Assembly: GCA_025890175.1 (NCBI GenBank) | Contig: JANPYM010000005.1 | Location: forward strand, 330,505-394,504 | Direction of reading: 5' to 3' | DNA from: Ciborinia camelliae | Taxonomy: Eukaryota; Ascomycota; Leotiomycetes; Helotiales; Sclerotiniaceae | Length of the DNA: 64,000 nt | Part shown: piece after piece, positions 36,251 through 46,708 of the stretch | Numbering within the stretch: position 1 is the stretch's first letter | Layout of the letters: each line of letters begins with the position of its first letter | Made by a program: the position numbers and the translations under genes | The notes under the pieces: generated by a model | What the model saw: only the letters and a program-made list of their open reading frames with translations | Told to the model about the DNA's origin: nothing | Databases searched by the model: none

Positions 36251-36775
36251 TCGTGATTTAGCACTGAAAATGTATGGTTTGTTGCATATCTCAAAGAAGA
36301 AGAAATGTATATAAACCTTGATTCCTCTTTCAAATTTCTACTATGTTATGATTTACTTGTTCTTCATTTTCAGCATGTGATGATACTCCGTCCCTCCGAC
36401 TCCCTCATCCCTCATCCTTCATCATATCTCGTGATCTAAACCCAAAAGTTTTGTTGCACATCTGAAAGAAGAAAAATTGTATATAAACCTCAATCCCCCC
36501 CCTTAAATTTCTATTATGCCATTTATAATTTACTTGTTATTCATTTCTTTAGCATGTGGTCATCCGGGTAAATCAAGTACATGTCGCTATTTCGTCTAGT
36601 TATAATTTATACAATATCTCGTAACTCAACCCCAAAACTTGTGTTGCATATCTAAAAGAAAGGAAATTGTATATAAATCTCGATTCTATTCTCCTTTTCA
36701 TCCAAATTTCTACTATACCATCCATGATTTACTTGTCATTTATTTTTAGCATGTGCTCATCTGGATATATATCAT
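36251..36775 (+). repeat. three degenerate tandem units of about 180 bp
   Basis: Units begin near 36251, 36428 and 36618. Each has CTCGTRAYTYA, then TTGCAYATCT 24-31 bp later, then AAAGAA, TGTATATAAAYCT, AAATTTCTAYTAT, TTTACTTGT and TTTAGCATGTG. Differences are scattered, many of them transitions. Confidence 0.85.
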
Positions 36776-37451
36776 CTCGACTATAATTATTTCTAATAGG
36801 TATTCAAGTTAAATATCTAGATATCTAGATAATTAAAATTCTCGATTGATAATTGTTTGTATATTGGGCTTATATATATATATCTATACCTAGATCTATA
36901 GAAATTAAAATTAAAATCAAGATATCTTTATTATAAGTAAAATGTTATAGGAATATCTATAGATATGTGTATGAATATATATATGGATATGTATGGTTAT
37001 ATGTATGTGTATTAATAAATAAAAGCGGAAAAAATTTAATGCTGGTATAGGGGCAGAAGGAAGGATGGAAGGTAGGTAGGTAGATCTATAGATAGATTTA
37101 TAGGTAGATAGGTGTAATTTGGTGGATGGATGGGTGGATGAGTAGATGGTCAGCCAACTCACTCGTAATATAACCTCGGGAAAATAATCGCTTATCAATT
37201 TAATCTAACCATCCCGTTATCCATTATCTATTATTCATCCCGTTATTGTAATATATTATATACGTATAGGTACCTTTACGGAGGTAGGTATATAGGTATA
37301 TACATTAGATTAGTATATATATACACATATATATAAATGAATGAATTATAATCTCACGGTACAGTACAGTACAGTATAGCACATAAAGAAAAAAGAGCAG
37401 AAAAAAAGAAAGAGAAGAAGGAAAATATTAAGCCGAGGGAAAGGGAATTAT

Positions 37452-37980
37452 ACTACGTATATATTTATATATTTACGTATTTATATATTTATATATTTAC
37501 GTATTTATATATTTATATATTTACGTATTTATATATTTATATATTTACGTATTTATATATTTATATATTTACGTATTTATATATTTATATATTTACGTAT
37601 TTATATATTTATATATTTACGTATTTATATATTTATATATTTACGTATTTATATATTTATATATTTACGTATTTATATATTTATATATTTACGTATTTAT
37701 ATATTTATATATTTATATATTTACGTATTTATATATTTATATATTTACGTATTTATATATTTATATATTTATATATTTATATATTTATATATTTATATAT
37801 TTATATATTTATGTATTTATATATTTATATATTTATATATTTATGTATTTATATATTTATGTATTTATATATTTATGTATTTATATATTTATGTATTTAT
37901 ATATTTATGTATTTATATATTTATGTATTTATGTATTTATGTATTTACGTATTCATGTATTCACGTATTTATGTATTTAC
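37452..37980. repeat. AT-rich 24-bp minisatellite
   Basis: About a dozen copies of TATTTATATATTTATATATTTACG, degenerating at the right end into TTTATATA and TTTATGTA variants. Open frames across it (Tyr-Leu-Ile-Tyr strings) are artefacts. Confidence 0.95.
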
Positions 37981-38439
37981 AGAGAAAGGATGAAGAGATC
38001 TGTAATATGGGAGGGAGGGAGATGGGGAGGTGTAGGGAGGCATGCGTGCTTACAATACCATATAATACCTACAATACAATACAAACCCCAATTTTCTCGT
38101 ACCCAGGTTCGTTGAAGTTTTTTGTTTGATGGTTTGATGGTTTGTAGGTGAAATAGCTAGATAGATAAAATATCTACTATATAGGCTTGCTATCTAAGTA
38201 CCTAGGTTTGCTTGCTATCTATATAATAGATAAAGTAGATAGATAGGAAAGAGAAACTACATACATACATACCTACCTACCTAACTACCTATCTACCTAG
38301 GTTTGCTTGCTATCTGTATACTAGATAGATAGATAAAATACCACATCTCTACACCCACTATACCCACTATACTATACCCACCCACTACACCCTCATTTTT
38401 ATCAGATGTGCAACAAAAATGTGTGGATGTGTGGATGTG

Positions 38440-38715
38440 TTGTTTTTTTTTGGTGGATGTGGTGGTGTTTGTGGGAGGGGATGTGGTGGTGTTTGTGGGT
38501 GGGAGGGGAATTTGGGGGTGGAAATGAAATGGAATGGAATGGATTTTTTTTTGGAGGGGAGGGAGAAGGGGGGAGGGGAAAGGGGGGGAGAAAAGAAGAA
38601 TAGAAGAAGGGGGGAGAGAAAAAGGGGAAGGGGAGGGGGGTGTGTGGATGTGAATGTGTGGGAGGGAGGGAAGGAAGAGAAGAAGGAAAGGAAGAAAGAG
38701 AGGAAGGAACTTGGA
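38440..38715 (+). repeat. G-rich purine-biased tract
   Basis: GT/GGA-rich DNA with many G-runs. At 38609-38640 four runs of 4-6 G are spaced by 1-9 bases, a G-quadruplex-forming pattern on the plus strand. Confidence 0.75.
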
Positions 38716-39388
38716 AGGATGGATGATGGGGATTTTGTATGGGGATTTGAGAGATCGATGATGAATGGAGCATTTTTAAGATAAGATAAGATATAATTAT
38801 AGCGATGCGATATATACAGTACAATACAATTGAGTTTCAATGAAATATACAGTAGATATAAAATTTCGCAAATCAAGTCACTTGTATGTTTTTTTCCCCC
38901 TTTATTCATTTATTTCATTATTATTATACCATACCTACAAAATAAAACAAAACAAAACAAGATAAACACTTCAATCCAATTCAATTCAATTCAATTCAAT
39001 TCAATACAGAAGAAAATGAAATGAACTAAAATGAAATCTACAGTATATTTTCCAAAGCTTACCAACAAGCTGAAAGCCAAGGGCTGAGTGAGGGCTGACG
39101 GCTGACAGCTGGTACCTACTCCCTCGGGTAATTGTATTTTATTTTCCCTCTCAACTCACCGATTCGATTCGATTCGATTCCCGAGGCTGTAGTACATCAA
39201 GGTTCTTGGGTACCCGATATAAAGTAGCTGGAGGTATAATGTTGTTGTATGGATAGAATCGATGGGCAGATATGTGAAGTTGTGTGATTGATTGACATGA
39301 TGAAATGATGAAATGAGATGATGAGATGAGATGAGGAATTGTTGTTAATGGGATGGATGTATCTTTAGGTTATCGGTTGTATTTAATA

Positions 39389-40112
39389 CAGTCAAGGACA
39401 CTCAAATATGACAAAAAAAATAACTTTATATATATTTAGTTTTTTTTAGTATAAAATATATAGAATCTTAAGTTGATTTTAATAATATAAAAATATTTTT
39501 AAAATATTAATAAGAAGATCATCAAAACCCCAAAAAACAAAATCTCAAAATCTGATTTGTCGTTACGTGCTGCATGTGATTATCTAATATACTATATAAG
39601 CTATATTAAATCGATGATGCCATTTATGTAGAATCTAATTATACTATTAAACTTTTTTAGCTTTACTCTATCATTTCATACTATCCCAGACTTTAAAATT
39701 TGAAGTTCAAATAATATTATATAATACCCCTTTCTCTTTCCCCCTTCCTCTTTCCCCTTTCTCTTTCCCCTTCCTTTTTCCCCTTCCTCTTTTCTTTTTC
39801 TTTTTTTTTCAAACCTATATATTTCAAGAACTCTATTTCATCCAATCATTTTAAACAATAATCTTATATTATATAAAAGATTAAATGATAAAATAAAAGT
39901 TTAGATAATAAAATATAATATTGGACGAAAGCCTTAAATCCTATTTGTTGTTATGTAACCTTCTTATATATTCGATATTAAATCGAATATATATAAAATA
40001 ATAAATATTATTGTATATATAAACTCCCCTGATTATTCTATATATTTTAATATTATAAAAATTTTAATTGATTGAAATTATTTTTTTTGTTGTATTTAAG
40101 TATCCTTGACTG
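39389..40112. mobile_element. RIP-like non-autonomous TIR element (Tc1/mariner-Fot1-like)
   Basis: The left end CAGTCAAGGACACTCAAATA is matched in inverse at the right end (reverse complement CAGTCAAGGATACTTAAATA), and the match continues through ACAAAAAAAATAA and, more weakly, to AAAATATATAGAAT. Every mismatch in the first 25 bases is a transition. TA flanks both ends (39387-39388 and 40113-40114), as expected for Tc1/mariner target duplication. The CAGTCAAGG start resembles Fot1/pogo-type fungal elements (recalled, not checked). The 724-bp interior is extremely AT-rich with no ORF, so it is either a MITE or a heavily RIP-mutated remnant. Confidence 0.65.
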
Positions 40113-41366
40113 TAGGTATTATTTTTCAAGACAGAGAGAGGGGGCATAGCTAGGTACCAAATAAACAGGTGCAGAGTTTACAGTCAAACGCTGGCCGGCT
40201 TCACCAATCTACTAATAACCATTTTCACGTTCATCACATGCAATTCATAAATTCGGTCGTTACCAATGGACGGACGAAAATTCCCATTTTAAATCGCTTA
40301 AAATGCAGCTTACCCATTTAGGCATTCGGTTCCCTTTACGTCAACATTACCCTCGAACCAATGGTAACCTTTTCATGTGACATGAATGCAAATATTGCAT
40401 ATCTGAAAATATGTGCAAAGTGTATTTGCGCTGCTTGCTTATATTGCTTACTGTATGTATGTATAGTATACGTTGCCTGCAGATGCAAAGGATTGCATAT
40501 CCCCATGCACATCACGACACATCACCTCCAATGAATAGTATACCGTGTAGTATGGTGGCAAATGTTGCACGTCTGAAGGAATACGAAGGGTTCTTTGTGC
40601 TACACACCTTGGGAAGCTAGGCTTTTCTTAGGCTGAGAGTATTTGAAAATTGCTTCAGGTCAAGTGCGTGATTTTATGAGTATATGTATATCTAGCATCT
40701 CTCTTTTCAATCTTTCTTCTTAGGAATTATTTGTTGTATGTTTAACATTTTATTTGTATTATTATCAGGTGCCCTATAGACTCACTCTAGAGGGAATTGC
40801 AAAACACTAGAATCAGTAAATTCTAGTTGTACCTGCATTTTCCATTCAATCTCTCATCTCTCATCTCCCATCCAACCATTCCCCTCTCACAGAAATCAAA
40901 GCAAATGTTGCACATCTAATGAAGACCGCTCACAAATACAGACCAATGGGTTTAGATACCCAGCATTTTCTATTCCTCATCCATCAATCCATGCAGAAAT
41001 ACATCATATTCGAATCCATGTACTACATCATATATCTCGAAAGTTCGTATATGCACATCAGCTCTCCTCATTCATCAACCAATCATCATCTCTTCATGTG
41101 ATCTCGAACTCAAACTTGCATATTGTTGCAGATCTCATGAGGAACGGTTGTATACTTTGTACTTATTTATATCCTCTTCTTCTCTCGGCCTTCCCTCTCG
41201 ATATTTATAGCATATTGGCATTTTAGTATATGTGATATCTATATACAAAAAAGTTCGTAGGTTTGTAGATTCGTATGATTCGTATGATTCCTAGGTTCGT
41301 AGGTTCGATAGATTTATAGGTTCGTAGGTTCGGTACATTCGTAGGTTCGTACAATTCGTACAATTT

Positions 41367-41463
41367 GGTACGAAGAAAGAGTGTAAGAGGGACGAAGTTG
41401 TCATTATGCTATGGAAGAATGCTATGTACTGCTATCTAGTGTTACACTAGTACTAGCGTAACA
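41367..41463 (+). repeat. 97-bp inverted repeat, left copy
   Basis: Reads GGTACG...GAGTGTAAGAGGGAC...ATGCTATGTACTGCTATC...GTAACA. The reverse complement recurs at 42564-42660 with the same length and about ten mismatches, mostly transitions. Confidence 0.9.
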
Positions 41464-42563
41464 GATACGCAACCATTTTTGGTGGGGTTGCGCGCAATTG
41501 CGCACCTAACCGTACCCCCAGATATCCACCAATAAACACACCACCATGTGATGAAGAGAAATTCGTTGCATGTCTAGGGAGTGGATAGGATAGTCGCATT
41601 CATTTTCTTTCTTTTGGGCTGCATGCATGCATACATGCATCATTCGATTCGGTAAACTCTCTCATCTTACTGCATATCCGTCGCACTTCCCCCTCCTCTC
41701 CGCATCCAATACTCATCTCTCCATGTGATCTCAATCCATCTTCTACATATTTGTTGCATGTCTTAAGAATAAGAAAGTGAATACAGTAGAATTTATGTAT
41801 TGCCAATCCTTGGAATCTTTCCCTTCAACCTAGTTGTTACCTACCTACCTACTTTTTAGGTAGTGAAACCTTGAAACCTTGTAGATACTTCATCTGGAAA
41901 CGAATAATAATCAACTCCATCCAACCTTCGAAGTTCTAAATACAATCCATCTATCTGTACATGATATCCCATCTACATCTATATCTATATCTAGATATCT
42001 ATTAATCCTCTCTTCAACTTCCAACCAACCAACCAATCAACCAATCATCCAATCATTCTCTCTCCCTTTCCTTATATAATCTCAAATCTCCAAATCTCCA
42101 AACCCGATATTAGGGTTTAATATAAAAGATATGACTAAAGCTTTAATGGAACTATATAGCCTCAAGATTGTACATCATAATCAATCAATCTCTCTACACC
42201 CTACATCAAGAACTACCCCCTCAGCAACTCGTCCCTCCTGTATTTTTGGTTGCCTATCTATTTATTTTAAAATAATGGATAAGTTAAATCCTATATCCTA
42301 TACCCCAGATTTCGTACTACCATGCATGCACCGCCTCTTACCAACTTCCCTATGGTAAACTACCCTGTTGTGAGATTGCAATTCTTTTTATCAATCATAT
42401 TCTTTCTTTCTTTCTTTCTTTCTTCATCTAGAGAGGCCCGGGAATGGAATGAAATGAAATGAAATGAAATGGGGAAGCATCGATACCGATTAGCTTGTAT
42501 CGATGTGGTCATTATGTTAATGGTCCTATGGGGACATGGGAATTTATCTCAAAAGGGTGCAAT

Positions 42564-42660
42564 TGTTACGCTAATACTAGCGTAACACTAGATAGCAGTA
42601 CATAGCATTTTTTTATAGCATAGTGACAGCTTTGTCCCTCTTACACTCTCACAACGTACC
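42564..42660 (-). repeat. 97-bp inverted repeat, right copy
   Basis: Inverse of 41367-41463, 1.1 kb away. Its inner end TGTTACGCTA-GTAT-TAGCGTAACA is itself a perfect hairpin with 10-bp arms. Together the copies could be terminal inverted repeats of a 1,294-bp element, or two separate insertions of a short element. Confidence 0.9.
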
Positions 42661-42712
42661 AATTGGTTATTGAGGTGGAGGTTTGGATTTATTATATCAA
42701 ATGGATTTCTGA

Positions 42713-42713
42713 A

Positions 42714-42794
<81 letters not shown>

Positions 42795-42798
42795 GGAA
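42713..42798. repeat. heptanucleotide repeat (AAACTGG)n, about 12 copies
   Basis: Perfect tandem units; because seven is not a multiple of three it keeps several frames open, which explains small ORFs on both strands. Confidence 0.97.
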
Positions 42799-44994
42799 AT
42801 CAATCAAGAGGGTTGTACTTTTAGATATTCATCGGGTTTTGATAAAATAAAATAACTATATTTAAGTCATGAATCCCTCAACCTCACTCGCTCGTTTGTT
42901 CGTTCTATTATTATTGTTATTATCTTGATCTTTTTCCTTTTCCCTTTTCCCCTTTTCTCTTTTCCTCTCTTCCCCTTTCCCCCCTTCCTCGCTAAATCTG
43001 TTTATACCCACAAACTCCCTAAAATACACTCGAAAATCTCTCCCTCTAATCAATAGCATACATCCCCCAAAGATACCATCTTAAAATAACATACGTTTCT
43101 CTAATATCCCTCTCTTCAATATCTTTCCCTCCTTCCATCTTCGTTTCTTTCATCTTCGTTCCTCACCCCCCCCTCCTTCCTTCTCGGACTTGGTTTCCTA
43201 CTATCAATACTATCGAGAATATCTCATGCGAAAGGGAATTAACTCTTAACCGGTTATCCCCCCTATTTCCATGTCTATTTCCACTTTTGTTTCCACTTCC
43301 ACTTCCACTTCCCAACCATCCTAACCCATGCTATCCCAACCAATCCCATCCCATCCCAATAACACATCTTCTCTCATTCCACCCCTTCAAATATCCCATC
43401 CATTCATCCACATAACCCATCTCATCTCATATTGGGAATCAATCCAATCTAATCCAATCTAATCTACTCGAAGCAAACCATACCTACAATAGGTATTATC
43501 CATCCATTAAAGAAAGAAAAATTTTCCAATCAAATAAAAAAAAACTAAACAATATCAAAATCACTTCCGTATCCTTCAACATTCAACTATATGAACTCCA
43601 ATTTGAAAAAGGCTAATTAGAAAATGTGAAGTGAAAAGTATCATGCGATTATATTTAATATTAATTATTACTACCTATAAGAAGATATACAAAAGATGAA
43701 AAAGCGTAAAACAAATCGAATGAAATGATAAAAAGAAAGAAATACTAGATATATAAGACTCGAAAAGTGGTTTTAATAGATATTTTCAATATATACCGGT
43801 ATTTATTATAAGAAAACCAATCTCAATCTATATACTGATTGTACTTATAGAAGTATATACGGATAGATACTTCATTTATTATTTATTACTAATCACCCAA
43901 CCAAACTTATCTCATTCGAACCCACGCGGTTTCCGACTTTTCAGACGTGCAACATATATGAGAATATGAGAATTCACGTGAGGATTATGTTATTATTTAG
44001 TAAGCAAACTTGAACTTAAACTCTCGAACTCAACGCAGAAAAGCGAAAAGGAGAAAGAGAGAGGAAAGAAAGAGAAAAGCAAGAAACAAAATCTTTTTTA
44101 TTTATCTATCTACTTTAAGAAAACATTGTTGCCTCGTTGAAGACGGGAGTAATAATTGTAATGCTCTATTCTCAATAGGACTGAGTTTAATAAGCTCTGG
44201 AGATGAATTCGTTGACTCTGTTGGCTTTATTAATATAGTGCGTAGGCGGCCTAGAACAGTATCTATATAAGATAGATAATATAGATGTAAACCCAAATTC
44301 CAAGAAACTTCTTTACTTACGCTTATATAGATAATAAACCTAGTACTATTTAGATGAGTAGATATCTGAAAAATATATATAGATACATGTTATATAGATA
44401 TAAATACTTTAATTATAATAGGAATAAAAATATTTGGTTTGATATTAGTTATATTATATTATGTTATATATCTATATCTTATAAGATGATAAATGTTTTT
44501 AAGAGTAGATGGACTGTTTTATTAAAGATTTCAGAATAGAAAAATGAATAAAATGGATTTTCGAAAGAGATGAATTGTACTTTGATAATTGTTGATTGAT
44601 TAAATCTCATCCTTTTCTCCGATATGGTGTTTAATGAATTGAGAATATCAATGTGATGATGAACATATAATGAACATGTGATAAACATGTAATAAGATGA
44701 ATTTGTTGCATATCTAAGAGAATATGGAAGAAGAAAAAAGTTGGGATTTCTGGGATGGGATTGATTATGTAAGGGGGAAATGTGCATATCGAATGCATAT
44801 TTGGGGCCCAGACCCGCTAGACTCTGTAGTGAGATCATTTTAGCATAGATAAGCCCAAGAAAAACCTCATGCATCACCGCCACGCCACATTGTCCTTCAT
44901 TTCAGCACACAGTACACAATACACAACACATAACAAAAATAAATAAACCAACAACAAATCTCAACACGCTGACGGTCACCATTTACGAATCATA

Positions 44995-45534
44995 ATGTCG
45001 AACTCACAAATCCCCAACCTCAATTTCGGTAGCCCGATAATCTTCTTCGATTCCAATCCCGAAATGCAAGATTCCTACCTCGGATCCTACTGGACGTCGC
45101 TCAAAGAAACGCTCAAGACATCCTGGACGGGGGAGGTACGGAAATTCCACCACACGGGCACGTTGCGGATACTATTCTGGACGGCGGACGGCAAAGAATG
45201 CATCAAGGACTACGAGCTGCACGAATACAAGCTGGTGCGAGAGGCGTGGGAATCATTGTTTCAATTGCCGGATGTGAAGCGCGCGATCGTGATGGGCTAC
45301 AGCGGCCAGAATCCGTACGTGAAGGATTTCGGGGAGAAGAATCCGTGGGAGGAGAAGATTGAGCGCGAGAAGATCAGGCAGAGGCAGAGTGCGCAGAGGC
45401 AGGGGGAGAGCAAGGAGGGCAGGACCGGCAAGGAAATCGATATTGCGGAGGTCATTGATCGGACTGAGGAGGCGGAGGTGAAGAAGATTGCGGAGGCGAG
45501 TGGGAAGGTCGCTGTCAGGTTCGAAGAGGTTTAA
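44995..45534 (+). CDS. hypothetical 179-aa protein
   Basis: Single-exon ORF with ATG after a typical CA-rich fungal 5' leader. The N-terminal 110 residues look globular, with alternating hydrophobic strands (SPIIFFDSN, TLRILFWTADGKECIKDYEL, YKLVREAWESLFQLPDVKRA). The C-terminal 70 residues are a charged helix rich in Glu, Lys, Arg and Gln (KIEREKIRQRQSAQRQ). No signal peptide or membrane segment is seen, and I recognise no family. Third positions are strongly GC-biased compared with the AT-rich surroundings. This supports real coding and could also mean a different history from its neighbours. Confidence 0.7.
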   Translation: MSNSQIPNLNFGSPIIFFDSNPEMQDSYLGSYWTSLKETLKTSWTGEVRKFHHTGTLRILFWTADGKECIKDYELHEYKLVREAWESLFQLPDVKRAIVMGYSGQNPYVKDFGEKNPWEEKIEREKIRQRQSAQRQGESKEGRTGKEIDIAEVIDRTEEAEVKKIAEASGKVAVRFEEV

Positions 45535-46708
45535 TTGCTGGTGGGGAAATCTATATCGCAGTCACCTACCTCCCTAGGTGCACGCACGCTATCGAGGACG
45601 AGTGTTAATATCGCTTGCTTTCGATTCATCATCATGATCATCATAATAGAGGTTAGGAAAGGAGTTGTCGGAGCTTAAGCTGCGGAGATTATTGGTGGTG
45701 CATGGGAAATATGGCTGGCGCACCTGGACAATAGGATATCAATGATAATGGAGGTTGAAAAGATAATGAAGGATTCAAATAAAAATCATGTAAATATACC
45801 GAAGTAATGGACACAGTTGGCGGATATTGGATTTTCGTTTCGCTAGAGGTTCTATATATACTGTACATCAATTATTACCTCATCTCTCAAACAGTACAAT
45901 TACATCTATCTATCTACCTAAAGTAGAAAGTAAATCACAACCCGAGATTTCCAATACATATTTGAATTCTCGTGTTCATACCTACTGTATACTACATGTA
46001 TACTTACTTATTTACTTTCGAATTAGGGGAAAGGACTAATTGATATTATTATTGGTATCATGCATCGGGAATGAAAGAAAAGAAAGGAATAAACCAACCT
46101 CCCGTCCTTACTAGATAGGTATCTCGGTACTGTACAATAAGGGAGGGGGCTTGCCTACTGGACCTGTCTGCCTGCCTTGACGATTCGTAGATAGGTAGGT
46201 AGGTAGGTAGATAACTTTTTCATCATCGCCTACCTACCTACCTACCTACCTACCTACCTACCTACCTACCTACTCGCCTAGATATTTCCCTCATCTCCCC
46301 CATTTCCCCCCATCTCCCCCATTTCCAACTATAAAAATTGAATTCAATATATCTACCTACCTAGGTAGGTAAACAGACAAACACCTACTATAGATAGATA
46401 CCTATAGCGTTCATATATATGTATATATATCCCGAGTTTATAATAAATACTAGTACTAATACTAGTGAGATATATATATATCACACCATATATATATATA
46501 TATATATATATATGCAGATGAGCATAATATAGTAGTATAATAATTCTAATTCTAATTCTAATTCTCCCCCCTTTCACCCCTTTCCCCCCTCCCCCAACCC
46601 CCAAATTGGTCAATTGAATAATATAATACATGTAATATAATCATATATGCCAACCAACCAAGCACCACCCAGTCCTGCCCTATATATCTACCCATCTATC
46701 CATCTTCC
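45535..46708. other. intergenic, microsatellite-rich, no gene seen
   Basis: Contains facing (TAGG)n and (CCTA)n runs (46192-46273), TA-dinucleotide runs near 46430-46515 and pyrimidine tracts. Convergent 3' ends of two genes flank it. Confidence 0.55.
46192..46273. repeat. facing (TAGG)n and (CCTA)n runs
   Basis: About five TAGG units, an 18-base spacer, then about eleven CCTA units, so the two runs can pair as a hairpin. Confidence 0.85.

Larger units (their letters stand above)
34004..44994. other. 11-kb gene desert, repeat-rich
   Basis: No ORF with a recognisable domain. The first 600 bp probably contain the NC2-alpha promoter. Small ATG frames on the minus strand (35098-35337, 79 codons) are not convincing. 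The rest holds satellites, a transposon relic, inverted repeats and a dispersed motif family (listed separately). Confidence 0.55.

Noticed and set aside
36251..36775. CRISPR array
   Set aside because: Units are degenerate and long, there is no short identical repeat with unique spacers, and the host is a eukaryote.
37811..38129. Tyr-Leu-Ile-Tyr-rich ORFs
   Set aside because: Products of the AT-rich 24-bp minisatellite.
38385..38909. 174-codon minus ORF rich in Pro, Ser and Phe
   Set aside because: Lies wholly in a strand-asymmetric C/T-rich tract, and a second overlapping frame is equally open; low-complexity artefact.
42105..42120. Telomere-like TTAGGG
   Set aside because: A single TTAGGG, no tandem array.
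43910..43935. GGGTTCGAAT on the minus strand, B-box-like
   Set aside because: The T stem does not pair, and no tRNA body is present.
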